DNA from: Rhexocercosporidium sp. MPI-PUGE-AT-0058 | Lineage: Eukaryota > Ascomycota > Leotiomycetes > Helotiales | DNA: 64,000 bases | Direction of reading: 5' to 3' | Assembly: GCA_020746875.1 (NCBI GenBank) | Contig: JAGTJL010000019.1 | Location: 186,001-250,000 of the forward strand | Shown here: in pieces, positions 26,403 through 37,000 of the stretch | Layout: the number at the start of each line of letters is the position of its first letter | Numbering within the stretch: position 1 is the first letter of the stretch | Program-made: the position numbers and the translations under genes | Notes under the pieces: model-generated | Told to the model about the DNA's origin: nothing | Databases searched by the model: none | What the model saw: the letters and a program-made list of their open reading frames with translations, nothing else

Positions 26403-26684
26403 TATAGTGAAGTTAACTTCAGAGGCCCATTTGTCACGTGATTGAGCTATATCTTATTATATTTAAGATAGCTTCTAAAACAATATTCTTTAACGATAAT
26501 AACGATTCTTATTATTATAACTTTTCCTTCTTATTTAAACTATACCTCTCTCCTTCTTTAATAAATTATATTTTTTAAATATATAATATTTTTAATATTC
26601 GTCAAATGAGTATTTCTTACGTTTACCCTCCGGCACTTGCTTTGCTACCCTCTTGTTGTGTGCTTGGTGTTTTCCCCCTCCACA
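26403..26684 (+). repeat. Gypsy-1 3' LTR (282 bp)
   Basis: Partner of 14106-14387. Its last 60 bp (outer end) is much better preserved than the equivalent inner end of the 5' LTR, retaining ccggcacttgc, tgttgtgtgcttggtg and ccaca. Confidence 0.88.
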
Positions 26685-27479
26685 ATATTTCTAGTATTAA
26701 AAGTATATAATGCTAATTAAATAGGTTTAATTAAATCGAATGTATTGGCACGTTAAGAAACTCTTATAATTCATTACATAAAAATATTTCGCGAAGCTCG
26801 TCTATAATAAAAGTTTATAATTATTAACTATAAGCCTTTAGAAAAATTTATAAAAACTTACCTTCTTAACCACAGTTATAATTAATATCTGCTTATTAAT
26901 TAAAGTAAGTGCCGGGATAACAGTAAATAAATTAGAACCGAATGCTAACATGTCGAACGGCTCGTTTTATATTATAAATAAGTAAATAAATATAAAATTT
27001 CCTAAAAAAGTAAATAATAAGCGAGTCTCTTAAACAAAACGAGGCAAACACTCGTCGTTCTTAAAAGAGCCTAGCCGTCTTAATAGTCAATAGTACGGCG
27101 GATTTAAAGGACTATTATCCGAGGGGCTGCTATTTAAAGGCTATTATTTAAAGGGGAGGAGAGGGAGCTGGCATTTTATTTACGCCTCGTATTAATTTTA
27201 CTTTAATTTGAGTCAAAATGAAGGCCGTAAATATTACTTTATGCCCTAAATAATTCTCATATATATAAAAAACCACAGACGGCTTAGGGAATACAGAATA
27301 TATATAAAGTAAGCCGTGAATTCACAATAAATTAAGGATAAATAAGCCGCACTTGGCAAGTCATAGGATACTTATAGCTGTTCTTGCCCTTATAAGCTAA
27401 AGGTATAATGTACTAACCGGTTCTTACGAACCCCTTAAAGCCGTATACATTTCTATATCACATTATAATATTAATAATT
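26685..27479. other. AT-rich stretch
   Basis: No gene followed. A GC-richer patch at about 27060-27190 contains near-repeated phrases (ggatttaaaggactattatc, ctatttaaaggctattattt), a small imperfect internal duplication. Confidence 0.35.
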
Positions 27480-28020
27480 ATAAAGCTCTTAAAAAACTAC
27501 GTTATATAAACAGAAAATAATAAATACTTAAAGGAATATATATCATTTAAACGTTTTCATTTACTTTAGAATTTTTTAAATCCAGCCGTAATCGAGATAG
27601 TCAGTTTACATTTAATAAACGAAGTAATAAATAAGTAATAAGCGCCAAATAAGTAGCAAAAGCTAAGGATAGCTTTGCCGCGATTAAGGACAGAGCTCTA
27701 TAAAAAGGTTAGAAAAATTAAGAAACTTTATAATTTATTACAGTCATTTAATATAAACAGAATCCACTTATTAAAATCGAAGCCATAAAGCCAATTATTT
27801 AAGCACCTCGCACTACCGTTAAATCCCATAAGTTTTCTCCTATAACCCCGAAACCTTGAAGACTTATAGGTATTCGAGAGGAAGAAAATATAAGAAAAAA
27901 TATTTAATAATTATAATTGGCTGCTAAAGCGGACAAATAAGAGATAAGACAACAATTTAAACTATTATAAGTAAATCACAACTTAAACGAGCTAATAATA
28001 GACATTTAATATTAAATATA
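27480..28020 (+). pseudogene. Decayed plus-strand ORF of unknown function
   Basis: One plus frame (27482 onward) reads as protein with stops almost only TAA/TAG. Pieces: FSFTLEFFKSSRNRDSQFTF, AKAKDSFAAIKDRAL, NPLIKIEAIKPII, APRTTVKSHKFSPITPKP, RLIGIREEENIRKNI, VNHNLNELIIDI. A Pro-rich linker followed by a Gln/Lys-rich predicted coiled coil is reminiscent of the C-terminal region of fungal DDE transposases, but that is only a resemblance. The N-terminal part was not recovered. Confidence 0.45.
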
Positions 28021-29489
28021 GTATATGAATATTATTTTTAATAAAGTTAACTAAAAGTGACAGAAGGAAATAATAAGGCTCTAGGGTAACTAAGACTTTA
28101 TTAGAAAAGTAATATTTATAGTTTTATTTAAAGTAGTATTGCCTCGAGATTGTGGCAAGTTCATTAACTTATAATTAAGACTAATAAATCTCCACGTCTT
28201 TAATAAATAAAGATATAATATGAATGTTAGAATTTTATTAAAGTTAAGAATTTAATTAATTCCTGCGCCTGTCGCCTAGTATAAAATGAAATTATTTATA
28301 TAAGGCACTTTGACTATACTTTTATGTCCGGGCTAATATATTAACTGGCTCGACTAAAAAATAAAACATTTTAAGTAGACTTTATTTATTTAAAATACTA
28401 GCCTTTACATTTTCTTTTTAAAATCCTTAAAGAATAATAATATTATACTTTGTTTTATTAAACGGTAATACAATTACAATTTATTTTAAGATAAATGGGG
28501 ACTATAGCCAATTTTTTATTTCCTTAAAGTCCTTATATTAGCCATTTTCCCCTCGAGAATTTCTATTATAATTAAATGTCGTATCCTCGAGCATCACTCA
28601 TTTAAATACACCTCTATAACCACCTGTTATTTAGCTATAGGAAACACTATAACGCTCTCTCCTCTCGGCAGCGTCCTTTACTTTAGCTTATTAAAGTAAT
28701 GACTCTTTAATTATATATATTACTATTAACGAGCGCCAGTAATCCGTTATTAATAACTATATAATTGACACTATTATTAGCTTTAAAGGAGGTAAATAAT
28801 AATAAACCAGCTATTTATTTATTATTATTAATAATACTATTACCTTATTTTTTATTATCTCGGCTTTTTTAACCCCGAGATAAAATCTAAACAATTAATT
28901 ATATTCGGCCATCAGTAATACTATTGGCTTCCTTACCAACGGTTCTCATATAAAGCGACCTAACCGAATATTTCAAGAATGTAATTAGGCTTAATGAAAT
29001 TAAACGAATTAATTATTTAGTTTAAGTAATTCAAGGCTTTATTATATTAAAGAATTTCGACTTGAAAGTATTTACTTTTGTCTTAGGCCTATAGTCAGGC
29101 GATTTTAACGGATTTAACTCAGGGCCGACTAAGCGGCTCGAACGATTGGCACGAGGATATACTAAAATTAAATATTACTTTATTAACCTCCTATACATTA
29201 TTTACTTTACGCATAAGGTCGATCTTATAGCGTAGTCAAAGCCTCCGAAAGTAAGCAAAGGCAAAGGTCGGAGACGGCAAAACAAAGCACTCTCGAAAAT
29301 AACTATATTACTTCATATGAATAAGAAAGCTATAACGGCCTTAAAAAGGAAAAGCAAGAATTATAAGCTCTTTCTTTAGTAAGGCTCGCTAAGGTCACTT
29401 CTTTAAATTAAACCGAATGTAAATGCACTATAAGTTAAAAAACCCTTTTACAAATAAAAATATATTAATTAACATTTAAGTTAATAATA
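28021..29489. other. AT-rich stretch, nothing recognised
   Basis: No coding frame or repeat recognised, apart from AT-rich simple-sequence runs (for example about 28800-28870). Confidence 0.35.
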
Positions 29490-30240
29490 TTGTTTTAAAG
29501 AAGCCGATATATTAATTTTATTTTAATATTAGAAAGAGTATTTGCCAGACCTCGAAAAGCAAGCCCACGAACTCGATTTATTTATTAACGAAATCCTCAT
29601 TACTTATATAATTCCCTTCGGTTAGAGTTACGACGAGCTCGCAATTACCTAAAGCGAGTTAATAAAGAGTATATAAGTACATAAAGATCTTTAAGAATTA
29701 GCAAAAGGTATAACCTACTTAATAATTAAAATCCCTTTTATAAAAATAAGTAAAAGTTTAAGCGTATTAAAGAATAAAATTTAAGAAAAAAGGCAATATA
29801 GTGATTTTAATAATATAAATCGTTAAGTTAAATAAGTTCGGCTATTACAGAGTTTTAAAGAATTAAATATGTCGTTGTTAATAGGGCTCTTACCAACGCC
29901 TAAGGAAACGAATATGTCGACGCTAATATAGCTTATATTAACGCCTGAGGAAACGGATATATTAATGATAATAAGGCTCTTATTAACGCCTAAGGAAACG
30001 GATATGTTGACGCTAATATAGCTCATGCCAACGCCTAAGGAAACGGATATATCGACGCTAATACGGCTTATGCCAACGCCTAAAAAAACAAATATGTCGA
30101 CGCTAATACGGCTTATATCAACGCCTAGGGAAACGGATATATTAACGCTAATACGGCTTATGTGAATGTCTAAGGAGACGGATATATTAATACTAATAGG
30201 GCCTTTAAAAGCGCAGCTTACGCAAACGACTAACGAAAAT
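29490..30240 (+). pseudogene. Decayed ORF ending in a 15-residue tandem repeat
   Basis: In one plus frame the segment from about 29536 reads EYLPDLEKQAHELDLFINEI, then ITYIIPFG, SYDELAIT, and continues without frame change into a 45-bp tandem repeat that reads as MSTLIRLMPTPKETD repeated. Only three stops interrupt the repeat in this frame. A second plus frame reads the repeat as ANTAYANA-GNGYVD with a stop at the same codon of nearly every unit. The minus strand is also open across the repeat. Continuity with the upstream segment favours the first reading, but strand and frame are not certain. Function unknown. Confidence 0.42.
29871..30200. repeat. 45-bp tandem repeat, about 7 units
   Basis: The core aacgcctaaggaaacg recurs exactly every 45 bp (29895, 29940, 29985, 30030, 30075, 30120, 30165). 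Units differ mainly by transitions. 45 bp equals 15 codons, so the array preserves frame, which suggests it was once protein-coding. Confidence 0.9.
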
Positions 30241-30599
30241 ACATATAAAAATTAAGCGGGCGAAACTCATAAATAAAAATAAGCAATATAGCTTAATATC
30301 TTTAAATTAAAATGTAAATAAGACGTATTATCGGTCGGGAAATATTAAATGTCCATTATAAACATTAAAAAAATAAATAACGTCTTCCTATAACCATTTA
30401 ATATCAAGCTTAAATCGCCAGCTAAATAAATGACCAATCCTACGTTTTAATCTACGGACCATGCCACCCTTTAAGAGTTATAATATTAGATTTTAGGGTT
30501 TTTATAGTTTATTAAAGGAATCGCTACAGTAAACAACTTTACTAATATTTAAAAAGATCCTCTAATTAAAACCTACGATATTAATTATCACTATAATTT

Positions 30600-30970
30600 A
30601 ATTTTATTTAAATTAAGGATTACGGCGGTAAAGGACTCGGGCTAAATCTGTGAAAACCCTTAGCTTTAGCGCTACAAATAATATACTTCACTAACCTTAT
30701 CTTAATAACTTCTTTCGTACTCCTTTTATACATCTTTATAATTATTAATAAAGTTAAGTTTAATTAGTTGCTTTTTTACGACAATCGTTTTATCGTAGGT
30801 ATTGCGGGCGGCCTTCTTAACTAAAAGCAAGAAAGTAAGTATTAATTGCGAAGTAATTAAAGGCGCCTCTTTATTAATAAATATTATTAAATTATATGTC
30901 ACGTATAAAAACTCTGAAGTAAACACAAGGTTATGGTAAAAGAATTAGTTATATAATATGGCGTATGAAT
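30600..30970 (-). pseudogene. Decayed minus-strand ORF of unknown function
   Basis: A minus frame from about 30970 to 30605 reads FYHNLVFTSEFLYVTYNLII, NKEAPLITSQLILTFLLLVK, KAARNTYDKTIVVKKQLIKL, then KEYERSY-DKVSEVYYL and PESFTAVILNLNKIKL. Residues 30926-30726 are stop-free; flanking stops are TAA/TAG. Not recognised. It points away from the kinase relic that begins at 31427. Confidence 0.4.
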
Positions 30971-31426
30971 TAATTTATATAAATTAAGTTTTTAAATATA
31001 GTAAGTGCCGCATAAATGGCCAGCTAAAGACCACGTAACGATATTCCTTACCCGGCATTAAATAGTTTTACTAAAAAGTCTAATATAAAGACGTTTATTT
31101 TAAAGTCAATAATATAAAAACTATGGCATTTAATAAATGCGCTACCTTTTATTAGCCAATTTAGTATTGTTTGACCTTATTTATAATTGACTATGTCCAT
31201 TCGAACCTTATATTATAATGAACATTTTTATTTAAACTCTTACGTGCCTACTTATTAGGGCTTATTCGAAAACGTCCTTTAAACAATACTTATTTAAATA
31301 TTAATAAATATTATACTTATAGAAATGACATTTATTATACTTTTAACCGGAAGTCCTTTACGAAATAAATATTACGTTAACTCGCCTAAGACCCTCGATA
31401 ATAAATGTGAGCCACTTAAAAAGTAA

Positions 31427-31990
31427 GGCGCTCGTGGTATTTTATTTAGATTAACTTTAAAGTAGTATAAATATACTTTCGTTATAAAGGGGACTATAAC
31501 GGCATATAAAACCAAGTTAGAGCACAAAGGGTTAGTTTACCGATATTTAAATAAAATTTAAGGATAGCTTATATTAATTTACCTTAGTAATATCTTTTTC
31601 GTCCGCCCTTACTTTTTAGATATTAAAGTCAAAATAGTCCACATATTATTTATATTATAAAGAGGCGAGCAAGCATATAAGGATTTAATATTGGCTATAA
31701 GACGGGATTTAGCTACGGAAACGAGTGAGGCAGTTATAAAAATATTAAGTTACGGAGTAAAATATTATAATATATGGCCACCAAACGTATTATGGAATCC
31801 CGAGACTAAAAATATGATATTAGTGGATTTTAAGTGATTAGAGATTTTAAAGTAGGCGTTAGTTCTTTAGAAGGCTTCGTCGAACCGGAAGCGAAAGCAA
31901 CTCCACTTAGACTTTAAGGCGTCTTATTAAGGTCTTTTTGACCTTATTATTTATTAACCTTAGTAAGCGCTTTGATTAAACCGACAATAT
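31427..31990 (+). pseudogene. Protein-kinase-like relic 1
   Basis: One plus frame reads GARGILFRL (glycine-rich-loop-like), YTFVIKGT (VAIK-lysine-like), then EHKGLVYRYL and YLSNIFFVRPYFLD. It ends with a kinase-type catalytic segment GVKYYNIWPPNVLWNPETKN (31754-31813) followed by MILVDF and a basic stretch NRKRKQLHLDF. In fungal kinase-like proteins of this kind the loop is H-x-D...N-x-LWN...DF. Here the His/Asp positions read Tyr-Tyr-Asn (31763-31771), as expected from CAT-to-TAT and GAT-to-AAT. Stops are mostly TAA/TAG. The substrate is unknown, and these proteins are often of unknown or atypical function. Confidence 0.62.
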
Positions 31991-33154
31991 ATTTAGGTAA
32001 TCTATAATAATTTAAATTAATAATAATTACATTTTCGCTTTTCTATTATTATAATATTCTCCCTTCTTGTTTTATTGTCGTTAACTAGCCCGCGTCCATT
32101 TAAAGGCTAAGGCGCGGAAAAGCCTTTATTACGACCGTCGCGCAGGAACCACTTATATTACTTATGAGCAAATACCTTAAAAGGTTTAAAGAGATTTAAT
32201 TAATTCCTTAAACAAGCTGTCAGACGAATTATTTATTTTATCAAAGACTTTACTCTTCCTATAGTATTTTCTATATATAGTTAATATAATATGAGTTATC
32301 GACGCTTCCTTTTAGAGGTGTATAAAAAGGGCCGAGCCGATTAGTTATAATAATTAATAAGATATTATACACTTTCTCCGCCTACTAGGCGTTAATCTCC
32401 GTCAAATCTATTTAATAAGAGTATTTTACTCCTTACGTTTATATTATCTAGCTTTAATAACAAACATTATTTAATAGAATGACATATACTTATAAATAAA
32501 TTATTAATATTAAGTTTACTTAAAATATATAATAAGAGTAAATCCCCTTTAAATAAGAAAATAAAATAAAGAAAAAGGGCCTTAATATACGGCATTCCTC
32601 TTATCCCCTTTTATAATTAAGTTTATTAAAGTAAGTTACTTTTTTATTATCCTCTTATATTCTTATCCTAACGAGATAAGGCTATCTTATAATATATAAC
32701 CAAGATATTCATACCCGAGTAATACTTATTTTATTTAGTTTTTAAAATATTACTAATCGAAGCCTAAAAAATATAAAAATTGCATTAACTCTCTGAAGTA
32801 TATTATCACAGAGTATATTATAAGGACTTATAAAGATATAGAAACGAATCGATATATTAGTGTCAAAAACAATTATATAGCTTAAAGTATTATTAACGGA
32901 GGAATTTATTTTAAATATTAAGGCTTAAGTAAGTTTAAGAATTTATTTACTTTATACTTAGCTAACGGCTTAAATTCCAGTATAAAGGTTTGAATTAGGG
33001 TTTAAGAAGTTTTATTTTTACTAGGTTTTATTAATTAAGTTCATAACTTATTTATCTCCTTCGATCTTCTCTTTTAAGAAAAAATAGCTAATATATAATT
33101 AATAAATTAATAAGACCTGTTCGAAGGTGCATTTTATTTACTTTACTCTAAATG
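31991..33154. other. AT-rich spacer between two kinase relics
   Basis: No coding frame followed. Nothing else seen. Confidence 0.35.
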
Positions 33155-33952
33155 TTAAATTGTCTTTATAACTTTTCTTAAGTCTTTTATAACCTTTATC
33201 GTAGACTTAAAGCTCCTTGACTAACACTTATAAATAATATTATTCGCTAAATAAGTGCTTAAAAGAGAAAAACGACTAAAAGTATAACGAGTTATAATTT
33301 TTAATTCGTTATTATTATTTAAAGAGTTTAATTCTGGAAATAGTTTATAGCCTTTTATAATATAATAAATCGCAGAACCCAAAGCAAAAATATCCATCTT
33401 CTTATTTACGTAATTAAAATCGGAATAAAATATAAATAATTTTACGTTTTCTAATGATCGTCTATTAAAGAGCACTTTTTTATTAAGTATTAAATACCTC
33501 CCTTAAAAGTCGGCAACTTTAATATTAAGGGCATTATCGAGAAGTAAGTTATTAATATTAATATTACAGTGGAGGACGCTTAATAAGTAAATGTAAGTAA
33601 TGCCCTCAGTAGCTTACAATAACCAATTAAGCTTCTGTAATAAAAATAAATTATAAAGCTTAAGATATTACGCCACTGATCCATTCGTGGCATACTTAAG
33701 ACGAAGGCCTTAATAGGCATTGCCGCCCTTGAAGCTAATAATTTAAAGATGATATTTAAAGATAGTGTAAATTTATACTTTAATAATAAAGTTCTCTTAT
33801 ACTTTAATATTAAGAGTTTACTTTTTATATAAGTATTTTAATACTATTTCGTAATCGATACAGTTAATATAGTAGTCGAATAACGTGGCAAGAATCTCTA
33901 TAACTCCTAGCGGACGGTGGGCTGTGAATTCGACTATAATATCTGCGGTCAT
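33155..33952 (-). pseudogene. Protein-kinase-like relic 2 (about 265 codons, frame preserved)
   Basis: A single minus frame from ATG 33952 to TAA 33155-33157. Ordered motifs: LKYATNGSVA (hinge-like), LNWLL-ATEGITYIYLLSVLH, the catalytic loop HCNININNLLLD with Asp replaced by Asn (HCN at 33563-33571), ALNIKVADF-GRYL (DFG-like), then MDIFALGSAIYYIIKGYKLF (C-lobe helix with D-x-F-x-L-G) and a C-terminal IIYKC-SRSFKST...VIKDLRKV. All stops are TAA/TAG; the one at 33221 sits where the family has a conserved Trp. The N-lobe is less clear. This is the small single-domain Ser/Thr kinase type common in fungi. It is a different sequence from relic 1 at 31427. Confidence 0.75.
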
Positions 33953-35069
33953 TATAAGAAAAAGGCGAATTAATATATAATAATCAAAGACTTAATAATT
34001 TTAACTTATGTGTAGGTAAAACGACTAAATAAATAGATAAATAAATTATTTAATTTAGTTTTAATAGCTTTATTAGCCGTAATGCCGGGCCGTACTGTGC
34101 AAGTTCACTAATATGCCCCCTAAAAGTAAGTCCTGTCCTCGGCATTCTTTATATTCCAAAAGCGCGATTAACCGATTTCTTACACTTACTTTTACTTATA
34201 GAAATATATAAAGATCGCAATATCTTATATAATAGGATAATTAATAATAAAATGAGAAATGATAAGGGGTTTTGTCTACTGCAATTGCTGGCCTCTTTTA
34301 ATATACGTAAATTAAAAGTTTAAGCGAGTCGAAAAGGTTTAATTATATTTATAAGTTTTATTTTTTATTTTAAATAAATATCTCGAAGATTAAAAATCCG
34401 TGATTTTATTTATAATAATAACGGCGGCGGGAGCGGAAAAGGAAAAGGACGATATCAGTAAATAAGTAATATTAAATAAGCAGGTAAAGCTTAGATAGTG
34501 GCGAGTTATTATTAAATAGGAAATGAGATTAATTATATTTATTTATCGTTTAGCGTTAAAAGTTAAAGCCTCTAAAACCTGCCCTTTAGCCTAAAGCACT
34601 AATATTATACGTATAATAGTGGCGGGGTCGAAATAAAAGCAACACGTGCGAGTGAAGAACTATTCCCGTTAGCTAGCCTTAGCAATCCGCGGCTATAACC
34701 AAAACGGGCTCGAACTCGATTAGTATTTCATATATTTTCTGCTACAAGCAGAAGTGGTTGGCCCTTCTAGCTGCCGCAGCCCTGGTCACATGATCAGTTA
34801 GAACTGACTCAATTTTGTCCGATCGTAGCACGTCAATGATGGCTGCTCGATATAATATACAATACACGACATACAACTACGACAGAGCTCTTAAAGGAAT
34901 AAATGCAAGTAAGGGTTTATTATTACTTATTTATATTAATTAAGCAAAAGTCGGCCATCGGTTCTCGCCACGATCGCATCCTACTTTTATTTTATTACTA
35001 ATATATTAACTTATACGCGAGATTCCCGATATCTTTAAATATTTAATAATATAATATATACTCGTAGAC
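33953..35069. other. AT-rich stretch with a GC-richer island at about 34610-34900
   Basis: Mostly RIP-textured with no coding frame. The island contains much less mutated sequence (tagctgccgcagccctggtc, gatcgtagcacgtcaatgat) and abrupt edges. It could be a fragment of a younger element such as a solo LTR or a small non-autonomous element, but I could not identify terminal repeats. Confidence 0.4.
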
Positions 35070-35310
35070 GTTTTAGAAGTATTACGTCCAAACTTAAAGT
35101 AAAAAGTAACGGCGGAGATAATAAAGTTTAGACCTGGTATTATAAAGTTTTTTACAGCTGCTACGCGAGTTAGCTTAAATAAATAAGTTAAGAAACTGCG
35201 GGCATAAAGAAGGTTAAATATAAGGAAATTGACTTTAGAAAAGTTAGAGTAAACGACTAAGATAGCGCAAGCTAGGCAAGAGTTTAAAAAAGTAATTCTA
35301 ATTATCTTTA
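35070..35310 (+). pseudogene. Short decayed coding segment
   Basis: A plus frame reads TSKLKVKSNGGDNKV-TWYY, then ETAGIKKVKYKEIDFRKVRV, with TAG/TAA stops. The spacing of Trp-Tyr and neighbouring aromatic/Cys positions faintly recalls a BED zinc finger after Cys-to-Tyr changes, but the second Cys pair is not recovered. I give it no family. Confidence 0.3.
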
Positions 35311-35699
35311 AATTTAATAATATAACTTATAATTATAGAACGTTAACTTTAATTTCCTTAAGACTTTTAGTATTACTAACCGAACCAGCGAAGATATTAA
35401 ATAGACAAGACTTATAATATATTTAGATATTATATTATTTTTATTGAAATATGCGATAGCGGCTAAAGGATATAATATCCTTAGTATATTGGCGTTAGAT
35501 ACTCTTAAATTGCCTGAAATTGGCGATAGTAGTAGTCGAGAGATTAAAAGCGGTTATATCGCGTACTTTCGCGCGTCGGATTCTATAGTCTATCGTTCTT
35601 GTGAAAGTGGGTAAGGTATTCTATTTTATATTAACGTTTGATAAGCTAGTAAAGAATAAAGTGGTGCAGATTATTATATTTAATATATATGCCTTAGCT

Positions 35700-37000
35700 T
35701 AAATCGTGAACCCGAAGAATCGCTACTATAGAGTGATTCGTTTAGAGTATGCTTAGGCTTATTATTATTCCATATGACTTTAAAGTAGAAGAAGTAAACT
35801 GACTTAAATTTACTTATTATAAAGTATCTGGCAGCTCGCTTATTATATTAAAGTAATGGGTTAAGAATTCATCCGTCGTAGGCTAACTTAAATCTGTTTA
35901 TAACGTATCCGGCAAATCGCCCGATATACTTAAGAAGTGCGTTAAGAAGTTATCTGTCGTAAGCTGACTTGGTTTTGTTTATAAAGTATTTAGCAGATCG
36001 CCTGATATATTAAGGAAGTGCGTTAAGAAGTCATTCGTCGCGAGCTGACTTGGATTTGTTTATGAAGTATTTAGTAGATTACCTGATATATTAAGGAAGT
36101 GCGTTAAGAAGTTATTTGTCGCAAGCTGACTTGGCTTTATTTGTAAAGTATTTGGCAAATCGCTTAATATATTAAGGAAGTACGTTAAGGATTTATTTAT
36201 TATTTGTTAACTTAGCTTTGTCTGTGAAGTATTTAGTAAATCGCTTAATATATTAAGGAAGTGCGTTAAGAATTTATCTGTCGTAAATTGATTTGGATCT
36301 GTTTTTAAAATAGCAAGTAAGTCGTCTAATATACGAAGGTGGGGTATTGAGAATTGGTCTGAGTCGTTAGGGCTAACGGAATAATGGCGTTTTAATATAT
36401 TATTAATACCGTCACAGGCGTTTAGACTTCTCTTTTTTAAGAGTCGATTATCGTTATAAGGGTTCGGTTTATATTGAAACTTTATGATTAAATCGCTTAA
36501 TCGAGTGGGTTTAGAAATAGCTTTTTGTGACTATTTATATTTAATAAGACTTGCACGAAGGGTTCGTATACCGATTCTATTATAAGAGGTGGCACGCTCG
36601 TTAACTATAGGAAGGTTGTTCTTAATATATATATAAATATTATTTATATTTTTCTGGCTTAGAATCTTCTTTTATTTATAAGTGAGATTGTTAGTTATTA
36701 TAGCTGTATATACGGGGTAATTCACAAGCTAATTATTTCGGATCTAAGTTCGAGAACATAGCCTGGGCTTGCCTTTTGGAGTAAATAGAAGTAGTTCCGA
36801 GTTTTTTTAATATATTGCTTTAAGGTGTCCCGCGTAATATCATAGGCTTAGGCTATTATTTTTATTGCGGCGCTTCTTCGACTAATGCCTGACTTTCCCG
36901 ATTTTATTGATAGACCTCTTTATTTCTCCGTATAATCTACGAATTGTAGTATGAGTATGAGGCTTAGGCGTGAGGCATAATTAGATGCTTGAACGCTCTC
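35700..37000 (-). pseudogene. Dead gene with 27-residue tandem repeats
   Basis: Minus strand. An N-terminal segment (about 36905-36735) reads KSGKSGISRRSAAIKIIA, AYDITRDTLKQYIKKTRNYF and LLQKASPGYVLELRSEII, which resembles a helix-turn-helix of the transposase/psq type but is not diagnostic. After a frame step near 36740 a second frame reads NLPIVNERATSYNRIGIRTL, KAISKPTRLSDLIIKF, KRSLNACDGINNILKRHYSV and SPNDSDQFSIPHLRILDDLL. It then enters the 81-bp array, where each unit reads roughly DLLNTLQTKPSQLTTDNFLT. Several units carry TAA where two sister units keep CAA or CAG, a direct record of Gln-to-stop mutation. Function unknown; a repeat protein or a transposon accessory protein are possible. 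Confidence 0.58.
35790..36345 (-). repeat. 81-bp tandem repeat, 6-7 units
   Basis: The phrase gtgcgttaag (or a transition variant) recurs exactly every 81 bp at 35856, 35937, 36018, 36099, 36180 and 36261. 81 bp equals 27 codons, and the units are in phase with the minus-strand frame described for the surrounding pseudogene. Units differ mainly by C/T and G/A. Confidence 0.92.

Larger units (their letters stand above)
14106..26684 (+). mobile_element. Large Ty3/gypsy retrotransposon (12.6 kb), heavily mutated
   Basis: Two 282-bp LTRs in direct orientation enclose about 12 kb. The outer flanks share atat (14102-14105 and 26685-26688), consistent with a short target duplication. The original ends are probably TGTGG...CCACA; the TG has become TA in both copies, while CA survives only in the 3' LTR. 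Protease, RT, RNase H and integrase motifs are readable on the plus strand between about 18.6 and 22.2 kb. The length is unusually large for gypsy because about 4 kb precedes the protease and about 3.3 kb follows the integrase. Confidence 0.88.

Noticed and set aside
35070..35310. BED zinc finger / hAT transposase call
   Set aside because: Only a faint spacing resemblance remains. The second Cys position would require a transversion, so the family name was not used.
29871..36345. CRISPR-like arrays
   Set aside because: Both arrays are contiguous tandem repeats with codon-multiple periods and no unique spacers, in a eukaryotic genome.
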